Of a stretch of DNA of 64,000 nt, positions 32,358 through 41,140 are shown piece by piece. The notes beneath the pieces are model-generated. The model was not told where the DNA came from. It was given only the letters and a program-made list of their open reading frames with translations, and did no database searches. Position 1 is the stretch's first letter. Every line of letters starts with the position of its first letter. The stretch lies in NCBI RefSeq assembly GCF_905163445.1, contig NC_053180.1, positions 19,830,701 to 19,894,700 of the forward strand, in the 5' to 3' direction. The stretch is from Pararge aegeria (taxonomy: Eukaryota > Arthropoda > Insecta > Lepidoptera > Nymphalidae). A program made the translations under genes and the position numbers.

Positions 32358-32505
32358 AATTTGAGTTGCCTGGCAGAGATCGCTCCTTAGCGATAAGGCC
32401 GCTTTTTGTATCCTACTACAATCTTTAAGGGTTTGATCTTTTTTTTGTTTTCTGAATGATGTGGTGGACAAATAAAGAGTATAAATAAATATATATTTTT
32501 TTAGG
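32358..32505 (+). mobile_element. LINE 3' end, family P (P2)
   Basis: GAGTTGCCTGGCAGAGATCG, CTCCTTAGCGATAAGGCCGC and ATGTGGTGGACAAATAAAGA, ending in a TAAATAAATATAT tail. Confidence 0.7.
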
Positions 32506-33549
32506 AATAATTGAAACGGTAATACGGATTTAAAAACGAGCTACGAGTAAGTGCGAATTGGACTTACACAATAAGGGCCTTTAAAATAAACGTGGATTTA
32601 CGTCGGAGTAGTTATTGTAGTTTTATGTTAAATTTTATCACCAGATTTTATCTCCTGTCTAGGGATAAAAATAACATGTCCACCAGAGAGAGAGATAGAT
32701 GTTCCCTCGTTTATTATTACACGTATATTATTTGCATATTATTTCCAACCATGCGTCAATTGCTCTTTAAGAGTTTATAAAACTGTCGGGGAAGGCAAAA
32801 TTTCTTCCTTTCCCCGGAGAGAAAAAGGCCTCAGCCCATGCTAGCCTAGCTTTGGTTTTATACTCTCCTTTATTTGAGGTTTCATCAAGTTTCAACTAAG
32901 AGTACCGTTCAAATGCCAGAGCGTGAAAAAACACTTACTATTCTGATGTATGAGTAAAAGCTATACTACGGTGTGAAATGAAATCTAATAGAAACGGCCA
33001 CATAGTTTCGTAGCCTAGCTTTGAGCTCGCTCACAGCTTAGCTACATTCCACAGCTCGTGTGGAAAGGCACCCTTAGGCTCATACTCGTAACTACAATAA
33101 ACGGAGAAGCGCGATAGTAATTTATAGTCTAACTAAGCTCCTTTATAGTAGTACAAGTTATAAGCGATTTGAGGCTAAGCTTTCTTCATAAATTTTTGAT
33201 TGTACTCAGGCCATGGACTGCCTTGGTAATATACTGCTCAACTACAGATAACAGAATCCTAAGTTTGATTCCAATGTCAGACCAAAAATGTTATTTTGTT
33301 TTCTGTAAAAAAAATCACAGTGGTAATGGATTTTTCTGCCAACTAATTCTCAGTTCCAGCCCGGGATACGGAGATAATGATGTTCTTTTATCATGGTTGA
33401 TACCTATAAGTCCAAGATCTAGTCTATAGGGCCTAAGCTTCTGGGGATCAAACCAGGCACCTATAAGACTACCGCGCTCACCTTTGAAGTAGAAAGGTTG
33501 ACAAAAACGTCTGCGGAATATGATGGTGATGATGAAACCAAAAAAAAGA
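32506..33549. other. Mostly unassigned stretch
   Basis: About 1.04 kb. Around 33215-33285 and 33440-33490 are weak tRNA-like fragments (AAGTTTGATTCC; GGGGATCAAACCAGGCACC) that may be a decayed SINE. No gene seen. Confidence 0.4.
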
Positions 33550-33735
33550 CCTTTGTGGTGGCAGCTATCTTGAACCGATTTTCATCAACCATAATATAAG
33601 AAAACACTCCCGTCGAATTCACCTTTCAAATAAACTCAAAATAGGTTCAGCTGTTTGGGAGCTATGATGCCACAGACAGACACACGGACACGTCAAACTT
33701 ATACAACACTCCGTCGTTTTTTCGTCGGGGTTTAA
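33550..33735 (+). repeat. Unclassified lepidopteran repeat
   Basis: AACCGATTTTCATCAACC, TTTGGGAGCTATGATGCCAC, AGACAGACACACGGACACGT and CGTCGTTTTTTCGTCGGGG form a module common in Lepidoptera. Non-coding here. Confidence 0.5.
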
Positions 33736-34509
33736 AAACGGAAAGTTTTCAGTAGAAATATGGCATAAGTAGAAAAATACCCTAAACTAAAAAAAGACGA
33801 ATGTAAGACGCGTGCCCGTTGTTTTGAACCCTTCCATTTTTTATTACTTTCGTTTAAAAACGTTTGCTAAGAAGTATTCTTTGTTTGTTTTCAAGAATCA
33901 TGCAAGGTGGTCGTGTCATTGGTATTAACAAACAAACAAGCACTCTCATATTAATAATATTAGTATAAGTGTGAAATTAATATAGTATGAAACTTCTAGA
34001 TTATCATTATTATGCGGGTAGTTGGAATGATCAAAAGTAAATCGTACTTCGTTTTCATTGAATCCACGAAGGATTTTTAAACCTATCATAAGGTGAATGA
34101 AATGTGAAAGAACTCGCGAGTAGAACCCCAGAAGAAAATGGCGTATCATTGATTTTAAAAGGAACGTATTTTTTCCAAATACCTCCAAACGAATATTGTG
34201 TTCGAGATCACGTGTGCAGACTGTAGAGTCAAGATGTATTAGTAATAAGAAGCATAAATCATATCCGTCGGAATTCAGATGGGAAATGAATATTACCAGA
34301 TATCATATGGATTTCGTTTTCATTTTTGCTTCTTGGATTTTGTAAATATGTGTAACCTAAAAATACTGATGGAGTACCTACCTATAATCTGGTTTTAAAT
34401 GTATGTGCTCACTTGTAAATAAAAAAGTTTATAAATATTTTTTTTACGAAGATGAAACTATAAAGTTTGACAGAATGTTTGTAATACATCGGACTACAGA
34501 GATTGTGAT
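33736..34509. other. Unassigned stretch
   Basis: About 770 bp. The 80-codon minus-strand frame at 33946-34188 has no recognisable family. Confidence 0.5.
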
Positions 34510-34789
34510 GCGGTGATAGTCTAGTGGTAAAAGCTTCGGTTTCACTTTCGGGGGACCGAGTTTGAATCCCAGCACGCATCTATAATATTTCCAAGTTATT
34601 TGTGGGCTTTAAACAAATAAAATATCACTTGCGGTGAAGGAAAACATCGTGAGGAAACCTGCATGCCTGGGAGTTCCATCTCCATAATGTTCTCAAAGTC
34701 GTGTGGAATCCACCAATCCGCACTGGGCCAGCGTGGTGGACTACCGCTTAAACCCTTCCGGGCCGGTAATAAGTTAATATGATGATGAA
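34510..34789 (+). mobile_element. SINE family B (B8)
   Basis: GCGGTGATAGTCTAGTGGTA (A box), GGGGGACCGAGTTTGAATCC (B-box region), GGTGAAGGAAAACATCGTGA, then CACTGGGCCAGCGTGGTGGA and a GATGATGA end. Almost full length. Confidence 0.9.
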
Positions 34790-34827
34790 TATTTCCTCTA
34801 AAACAACTTTTTTTATTGCACAAAATG

Positions 34828-34948
34828 AAGCAAGTGATATTTTATTGCTTAAACTGCACATAACTTAGAAAAGTTAGAGTTGCGTGCTGGGATTCGAACG
34901 CGGCCCCGAAAGTCAAGTCGAAGTCCTACCCACTGGGCTATCACCGTT
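34828..34948 (-). mobile_element. SINE family B, head (B9)
   Basis: Minus-oriented head with GCTGGGATTCGAACGCGGCC and CCCACTGGGCTATCACCG. It faces B8 across about 40 bp, so the two copies form a loose inverted pair. Confidence 0.85.
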
Positions 34949-35381
34949 TCCTGGAAATATTATGTGAAGTTCAAACTGTTTTATTTAAGTTACATAGTAC
35001 CGACCAGGGGACTAAACGTTCTTATAAATGATTCATCTCCAATTATGATTCGTTTACATACAAAGCGGTTAAAAAAACGCTAGTCTCTTTATAATTGGTC
35101 CGCGACCATTTTAATATAATTTATTGTGTGTTTAGCGTCTGCCGTTAAAAATACAAACCGCGGCGATATCTAAGATTAGTTGTTAGCATTTATAGCGATA
35201 ATCACCGGGAAAGAGTGCATTTCTCATCATTAAAAGCCTATTATGGTGCTGGTATCGTCCAACAACTTGTTATACGTACTAACAGCTTTGATACAATAAC
35301 TAAAAGTATTAAAGGAATGATATTTTTACGGGATACAAGAATGTATTATATTTAAATAAAGTTGTTATATTTAAATTATAT
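34949..35381. other. Unassigned stretch
   Basis: About 430 bp; nothing recognised. Confidence 0.5.
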
Positions 35382-35622
35382 ACAACGACGATAGATACAT
35401 CGTCATCTAGCCCCAAAGTAAGCGCAGTTTGTGTTATGGGTACTAAGACGAGTGATGAGTATTTTAACAATATACAATGTATATATGTATAATATAATAT
35501 ATATTATACATATATACACCCAGACACTGAAAAACACACACATTTTCTAGTTGTCTTAATCGAACCCACGGCCTTGGACTCACAAGGCAGGGTCACTGCC
35601 CACTGCGCCAATCGGCCGTCAA
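35382..35622 (-). mobile_element. SINE family A (A5)
   Basis: ATCTAGCCCCAAAGTAAGCG at the left; B-box side TCTTAATCGAACCCACGG and head CTGCGCCAATCGGCCGTCAA at the right. An AT-rich insertion sits in the middle. Confidence 0.85.
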
Positions 35623-35654
35623 TAATAGAAATATTTCTCGCAAAGTATTCATAA

Positions 35655-35748
35655 TATCCACCGACAATCCGCACTGGGCCAGCGTGATGGACTACGGGCT
35701 TTATCCTCATTATGGGAGCCCCGTGCCCTGGAATGGGTTAATATGAGG
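35655..35748 (+). mobile_element. SINE family B, 3' fragment (B10)
   Basis: CAATCCGCACTGGGCCAGCG, TCATTATGGGAGCCCCGTGC and GGAATGGGTTAATATGAGG. Confidence 0.75.
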
Positions 35749-35860
35749 TAAGATAATTATGCCGAATAGTGCATGCGCGTGCGTTTGGTGACTGCGGATC
35801 GGAATACAGTTGTCACACTCCCTTCCCTTGCCGCGGGTATCATTCGATGCGGCTAAGGAA

Positions 35861-36042
35861 CAGTGTGCATAGAGGATACACACAGGGTATGCAGATGATA
35901 CAAAATTAAGGAAATCTTCAGTATGAGTTTTATAACTCTTACAAAGCCTATCCTTAAGTTTTTTATAACTAGTAGGTACTGGAAATTTCCTTCATTTTAT
36001 ATCATCTGCATATCCTTTGAATACCCTCTATGCACGCCACTG
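35861..36042. mobile_element. hAT-type MITE, copy 3, with 8-bp TSD
   Basis: Flanked by perfect 8-bp direct repeats CTAAGGAA at 35853-35860 and 36043-36050. Ends CAGTGTGCATAGAGG and CCTCTATGCACGCCACTG. Removing the element and one repeat restores the continuous H sequence GGCTAAGGAAATATAACGG, which proves the insertion boundaries. Confidence 0.95.
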
Positions 36043-36085
36043 CTAAGGAAATATAACGGAGAATGGAGAACAGCAGCAGCCTCAG

Positions 36086-36309
36086 TTCAAATAAAAATTC
36101 TAAATTCAAAAATGTTTTATTCATGTAGACCTTATCTCAGGCACTAATGAAGTGTTCATACATTTAACATGTTACACTAATGTTAGTGATGGCGATAACT
36201 GCATTCGTTAACTTAAAACTAAACCCTCCTGGGTTCCCAACGCGCCCTGGTCTTAGAAGTGCACACAACAAACTTAGCCAGGTTGTAACTTAATTAGTGC
36301 TACCATCTC
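36086..36309 (-). mobile_element. Non-LTR retrotransposon E, 3' UTR (E11), in H6
   Basis: Reversed UTR: TGTTTTATTCATGTAGACC, GATGGCGATAACTGCATTCG, GTTCCCAACGCGCCCTGGTC and ACAACAAACTTAGCC. The tail side is TTTGAATTTAG-like, not TTTGAC. Confidence 0.8.
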
Positions 36310-36496
36310 CTGCGACCAACGGTCTGCCCAGCGTGGTGATTATGGGTTAACCCTCCCGTTGGGTCGTCGTTAGTCCAGCAATTGACTGTAGCTATCGATA
36401 TGCTTAAGATAGTAAGACAAAACAATTTTAAGCATACACGAGATATTTTGCGAGAGTTTGTCATCCCAAACCTCACACACTATATATATATTACAT

Positions 36497-36757
36497 ACTA
36501 ACTTTTGCCCGCGGCTTCGCACGCGTTAAGGTAAATTTTTGATTTGGCAAATTTTATCTACCATGGTACAAAAAAATGTCTTGCTGCTAATAGAAAAATA
36601 TGAACGTATTTTTTAAGTAATTCATACTTAAAAAATCAGAAACTTTGACATAAATTTTCATCCCCTATTTGGAGTTGGAATTTTTCAAATAAATGGAACA
36701 CATATTTCTTTATTTTTAATCGAAAACTTAAAATCAAAGTTTCATTTATCTATATTA
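36497..36757 (+). mobile_element. Family K repeat, left part
   Basis: TAACTTTTGCCCGCGGCTTC and ACGCGTTAAGG, then ATCCCCTATTTGGAGTTGG. Resumes at 37056 after J3. Probably an RTE-type remnant. Confidence 0.55.
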
Positions 36758-37055
36758 ATCTTAATATATATAAATCTCCTGTCACGATGTTTGTCCGCGA
36801 TGGACTCCTAAACTACTTAACCGATTTAAAATTAAATTGGCACACCGTGAGCAGTCTGGTCCAACTTAAGAGATAGGATAGCTTAGATCTTTAATTATAG
36901 TCGCAATTTTATTTTATTTCAAATTATTTGTCTATAATTAATTGGCAGTCACATGTTATATATATATATATACTACTATACTCATTTAAAGCTTAGCGAT
37001 ACTGAATACTTTAAAAACAAAATCAAACGCAGACGAAGTCGCGGGCAACAGCTAG
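36758..37055 (-). mobile_element. Family J element (J3), inserted in K
   Basis: Reversed full J: TTAATATATATAAATCTCCT, GTTTGTCCGCGATGGACTCC, CAACTTAAGAGATAGGATAG and AAGTCGCGGGCAACAGCTAG. Very close in sequence to J1 and J2, 4.7 kb away in opposite orientation. Confidence 0.85.
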
Positions 37056-37252
37056 TGATTTTATAAAAACTTTTATCCCCCACTTAACCCTCTTAGGGTT
37101 GGAATTTTCATTCCTTTCTTAGCGGATGCCTACATTGTAATAACTATCTGTTAATTTCAGCATGATCCGTCAAGTGTTTAGAGCTGTGCGTTGATAGATC
37201 AGTCAGTCTGTCAGTCGGTCACCTTTGCCTTTTATTTATAAAGATTTACGCC
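37056..37252 (+). mobile_element. Family K repeat, right part
   Basis: TTTATCCCCCACTTAACCCT, CTTAGGGTTGGAATTTTCAT, GATCCGTCAAGTGTTTAGAG, a CAGTCAGTCTGTCAGTCGG run and TTTATTTATAAAGATTTA at the end. Confidence 0.55.
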
Positions 37253-37721
37253 TGTGTTAACAATAATTGAGAAACCATAAGCATCCGGATTCCGGCAGTC
37301 TATTAACCCCCAACGACACTCCCGAGCCCTCAACAAAAACAAGGGGAAGTGTGAAAAATTATCACAAAATGGTAAATACCGGCGAAGGAAACCGACCTGC
37401 GTGATTGCCTTAATAAAATATTATATAGCCCATCCTTCTCGCACAATAGCAATTGCAATGAGTGTAAAGGAGACGCACATAAAATCGAGCCCTAAAACCA
37501 GGTAGAATTATAACGCGATCTCATAATAAAAATCCTTGTTTGTCGTAAAACATAAATATGGCGGCGTATAAAGAAGACGGGCGGTGATTTTTCAGTCGCG
37601 ACGAGTAGGTATCTATGATTTGTTGAATCAATTTGTCCACTCGGAATCCAAATGTCTTTGAATATAACTACCTACTGATTTTCAATAGCTAGGTTACGAC
37701 TACACAAGGTATTGAAAAGCA
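37253..37721. other. Unassigned stretch
   Basis: About 470 bp, including ATATGGCGGCGTATAAAGAA near 37556. Nothing recognised. Confidence 0.45.
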
Positions 37722-38378
37722 AATAAAAAAAGTGTGTGCGTGTAACCTTTACGCGCGATTAAAGTAAAACTTTTATTATTATACCTATATGATGAAAGAG
37801 TTGTATGTTCTTGGGACTCAGCCATTTCATTTAATATTCACTATTTCATTTTATAATCTATTTAAAATTCATAAATGTCACTTTCATATTTTATAAATAA
37901 TTTAATTTATAAAATGAATAGATGAAAATGAAATAGAATTGAGAGTAGGTAATCAATAATTAGATCAGCACATGTCAATATAACCTTTTCATGGAATATT
38001 ATAGAATGTCGCAATCGAAAAAATAATTATTAATAATTTATTTGTTACAAAAGTAATAAATAAACAAGTATATTTTGAGATTTTCAAAAAACTTTGTAAT
38101 TTTTTTTTTTTTATAACTGTAAAATTTTTATTCACTTTGCTATTCACAATTGATCCGTTTGAAAATAATGGAAATATAAGTCAAATAAGTAGTAATAAGT
38201 TTGCCGTATAAGTCAAAAAGCGTGGAGTATATGACGTGTACTTACGACCAATCCAAATTATTATTTTTAAATAGCGGAAACTGCACAGACGTCTGACGTA
38301 AACGTTACTTGCGTCAGAAAAAATCTGAGTTACTCCGTAGTCGCGCCTAAAGAAGTTTTACTTCAAAAAAAAAAGGTT
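37722..38378 (+). mobile_element. TIR element M, longest copy (M3)
   Basis: About 650 bp. Left end TTACGCGCGATTAAAGTAAA and right end CGCGCCTAAAGAAGTTTTAC are inverted with respect to each other. Internal blocks match M2 (reversed) and M1. No transposase frame, so it is non-autonomous. Superfamily not assigned; flanks show no clear target duplication. Confidence 0.75.
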
Positions 38379-38477
38379 CTAGCCTTTTTCTACAAATTAT
38401 ATTTGCATTATGATTTCTATACTGAAAGTGCTAAAGGACATTTCTACAGTCGCTATAAGACTGATGTAAAATGCATG

Positions 38478-38590
38478 TACTAATTTCGGCATCGACGGTA
38501 GGCGAGCCGTATCTTAATTTGGAAGCGCTCAGGCCGCGATTGCCAGGGCAGTTTCAAATCCTGTCGGTTCCAAAAAATTTTTATATGCTC
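38478..38590 (+). mobile_element. tRNA-headed SINE fragment, family R
   Basis: AATTTCGGCATCGACGGTAG, CGAGCCGTATCTTAATTTGG (A-box-like) and AGTTTCAAATCCTGTCGG (B-box-like). A related start recurs at 58690. Confidence 0.55.
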
Positions 38591-38998
38591 AAAAATTTAT
38601 AAAAATTGACATTTCTTGTATCTGTCCCGTTGTTATTATGTATATTATGAGAAGCATATTATAAAAGGAAATACGCAGCTCTAAAACAAAGGACTATTTT
38701 ACTTGATTCTAACAGCGATGTAGCGGAAATAAAGTAGTGGACCTTTCTACCTTAATTTCAAGCTAATTTAACCCTTAACTTAAGTGAAATCGTAACGCCT
38801 TCAATTTCGCACGCCCTTTGAGAAATTCGCCCGACAATCGGACAAAGGTGTGACAAATAATGCGAACTAGTTTAAGGAACACCGGCAATTTACTAAACGC
38901 AGTTTCCTTAATCTCGCGTTCCTGTAATGTTGAATAATAACACGAACTTAAAATTAAACCAATTAGTTACCCATGATGGTATATAGATCACGAGAGGA
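38591..38998. other. Unassigned stretch
   Basis: About 410 bp; nothing recognised. Confidence 0.5.
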
Positions 38999-39062
38999 AG
39001 CGGTGATAGCCTAGTGGGTAAGGCAGCTTTCCTTTCGTAGATACCGAGTTCGGGCACGAATA
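38999..39062 (+). mobile_element. SINE family B, head only (B11)
   Basis: AAGCGGTGATAGCCTAGTGG then ACCGAGTTCGGGCACGAA. Cut off just after the B box by the segment shared with 19105. Confidence 0.7.
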
Positions 39063-39065
39063 AAG

Positions 39066-39165
39066 TGCTGTCCGGGTAACACTACTAAAGTGGAGTGGTT
39101 TTTGATGCTTCAATATTAGCCGTGTACACGGTTTCTGTGTGTCCTTAATTCTGTGTTCCAGACTA
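39066..39165 (+). repeat. Segment shared with 19105-19215
   Basis: ACACTACTAAAGTGGAGTGG, TGCTTCAATATTAGCCGTGT and ACACGGTTTCTGTGTG. Confidence 0.7.
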
Positions 39166-39240
39166 GGTTGTTTTGGACTCCTTTTGCAAGATATGTATGC
39201 GATAAAAAACTTATTATCTTCACTTTTCTAATGTAAACTG

Positions 39241-39563
39241 TTTTTTTTTATTTCACTTAAACTTACTTTTGGTAAATGATGATGCAGTGTAATATGGTAG
39301 CGGGCTAACATGTTAGGGAATATGGCATTTATATTTTACCCATACCTACCCATAGTTGGCTTCTGCGACAACATACCGGAACGCTAAATCGCTTAGCGGC
39401 ACATCTTTGACGGTGGGTAGTAACTAGCTACGACCGAAGCCTCCCACCAGACCAGTCCTGAGAAAATTCGGAAATAATAAATTCCCAAATCTCCCCCGCC
39501 GGGATCGAACCCGGGAGCTCCAACTTAAAACCACAGCGCTCAATGCTGCGCCAAGGAGGTCGA
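39241..39563 (-). mobile_element. SINE family C, full length (C8)
   Basis: T-rich tail, GATGATGCAGTGTAATATGG, ACATACCGGAACGCTAAATC, AGACCAGTCCTGAGAAAATT, then the head. On the minus strand: GACCTCCTTGGCGCAGCATT (A box) and CCGGGTTCGATCCCGGC (B box). Confidence 0.9.
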
Positions 39564-39962
39564 CAAATTATCACCATCAACAGCAAAAAATGTTTGACCG
39601 AACTGAAATGACTATACGCCACTACGGGGTTCTGCGAAAGTTTGTTTTCGTCTCGGATTTATTTAATTTTACTAGCTATAATCCGGCCCACCGACAAAGA
39701 TAGTCTAGGAGTAAATGTAATTTATAAGGCCACTTAAAAGTATAGTAGAAGGTTTGATAAAATCGCTATTCAAAAGATTTACAAGAAGGTAGATAAACAG
39801 AGTCTTAACAAATCTATTCTAAATACGCCCACCGTTTGACCAATGTAACGATTTTAACTTGTGATAATATTTAACTTTGTAGTCCATGTTTAAAGCTAAA
39901 CGAAACGATTGCTTCTTAAAACTTTGATAATAATTAACATGTTTTGTTTGTTTTCCTTATCC
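39564..39962. other. Unassigned stretch
   Basis: About 400 bp; nothing recognised. Confidence 0.5.
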
Positions 39963-40085
39963 TAAGATTGCCTGGATCGCTAAGCGATAAGGCCGCCATT
40001 TGTATACTGCTTCTGTCTTTGTTTTTTTTTCTGTATTTTTTTGTGTGCAAATAAAGAGTATAAATAATAAAATAATAATAATATT
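39963..40085 (+). mobile_element. LINE 3' end, family P (P3)
   Basis: ATTGCCTGGATCGCTAAGCG, ATAAGGCCGCCATTTGTATA and GTGCAAATAAAGAGTATAAA, ending in an AATAATAAT tail. Confidence 0.7.
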
Positions 40086-40261
40086 TTAATTTAAATCTAG
40101 GCCAATCTAGTCCGTTGAAAGCAAGCATGTTCCATTGCAAGGGTATGAAGAAGAAGAGATGAATAAAACTTTTTTTTTTTCTTTTATTAAAGGGTTTGAA
40201 TAAAACTTAGCCGAGACATTATTGGGCTTATCTGTATATTATAAGTATTCAATTGTTGTAA

Positions 40262-40330
40262 AATGATGTTGGAAAAGAGCAACTGCTGAGTTTCTTCTCG
40301 GTAGAAAATGCCTCCCGAACCGGTGGAAGA
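40262..40330 (-). repeat. Family V module (V4)
   Basis: GGAAAAGAGCAACTGCTGAG and TTTCTTCTCGGTAGAAAATG, the reverse of V3. Confidence 0.7.
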
Positions 40331-40686
40331 GTCAAAAACAGAATTATATTGTTTTATACTGTGAAATGTATATTAGCTTTAGAGAAGTTTTCGTTACGCC
40401 TCTTCGTGTTCACACAAACTCACTTTAAAGTAACATTAGCTTCTATATGGATGACAGGCTTAATAGCGTGCCAAGATGGTATCACCACCGCCCACGCCTT
40501 ATCCGACGCTCACTCGTAAACTAATCACTTCACACGATAGATGTGCGGTGCGCTTTTGTTACCCTGCCGCGCCGAAACCTTATTATTTTCAGAACACATA
40601 CAAATGGTTGTATTTTTTAATTAATAATTGAAATAACAAGCCCATGATTTACCTATTTTTTGGCGTTGTGTTAAAGCTTTATTTTT
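40331..40686. other. Unassigned stretch
   Basis: About 355 bp. 40440-40560 (for example CACCACCGCCCACGCCTTAT) looks like an old repeat I cannot name. Confidence 0.4.
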
Positions 40687-40937
40687 GACAGCGGGTTGGC
40701 GCAGTGGGCAGTGATCCTGCTTTCCGCGTCCAAGGCCGTAGGTTCGATTCCCACAACTGGACAACAAAATATTTGTGTGATGAACATGAATGTTTTTCAG
40801 TGTCTGGGTGTTTATCTGTATATTATAAGTATTTATGTGTATTATATTCATAAAAATATTTATCATAACCAAGCTACGCTTACTTTGGGCCTAAATAGCA
40901 ATGTGTGTATTGTCGTAGTTTATTTATGGCTACCGCT
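40687..40937 (+). mobile_element. SINE family A (A6)
   Basis: GGGTTGGCGCAGTGGGCAGT (A box), GGTTCGATTCCCACAACTGG (B box), then a standard body missing the ATCAGTCATCTTAGTACCC part. Ends at an H fragment. Confidence 0.85.
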
Positions 40938-40985
40938 GACCCTTGGGCAGGGTGGAGGTTATGTGGGTAAATCCTCTAAAATGGG
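40938..40985 (+). repeat. Family H fragment (H7)
   Basis: GCTACCGCTGACCCTTGGGC and GGTTATGTGGGTAAATCCTC are a diverged version of the H second half, directly after SINE A6. Confidence 0.5.
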
Positions 40986-41007
40986 TATACCCAAAAAGTA
41001 AGAAAAA

Positions 41008-41140
41008 GTATCATATTAGGTCCATCTGAGGGATGCACCATAAATACGCCACAAATTTCATCAAAATCGATGCAGACGTTGAGCCAAATATAGGGTAAAA
41101 ATTAAAAAGCAGACACACAATTTTGCTTTATAATATAAAA
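41008..41140 (+). repeat. Unclassified LINE-tail-like repeat
   Basis: AATTTCATCAAAATCGATGC, AGACGTTGAGCC and AAGCAGACACACAATTTTGC resemble generic RTE-type tails in Lepidoptera. Confidence 0.4.

Larger units (their letters stand above)
35792..36402 (+). repeat. Family H repeat split twice (H6)
   Basis: Three pieces in order: 35792-35860 (CTGCGGATCGGAATACAG to GCGGCTAAGGAA), 36043-36085 (CTAAGGAAATATAACGGAGA to GCAGCCTCAGTTC) and 36310-36402 (CGGTCTGCCCAGCGTGG to TTGACTGTAGCTATCG). The gaps hold hAT MITE copy 3 and an E-family tail, both therefore younger than H6. Confidence 0.85.

Noticed and set aside
40696..41001. Plus-strand open frame of 101 codons
   Set aside because: It translates SINE A6 and an H fragment; similar frames appear in other copies of SINE A (for example 23069-23332).
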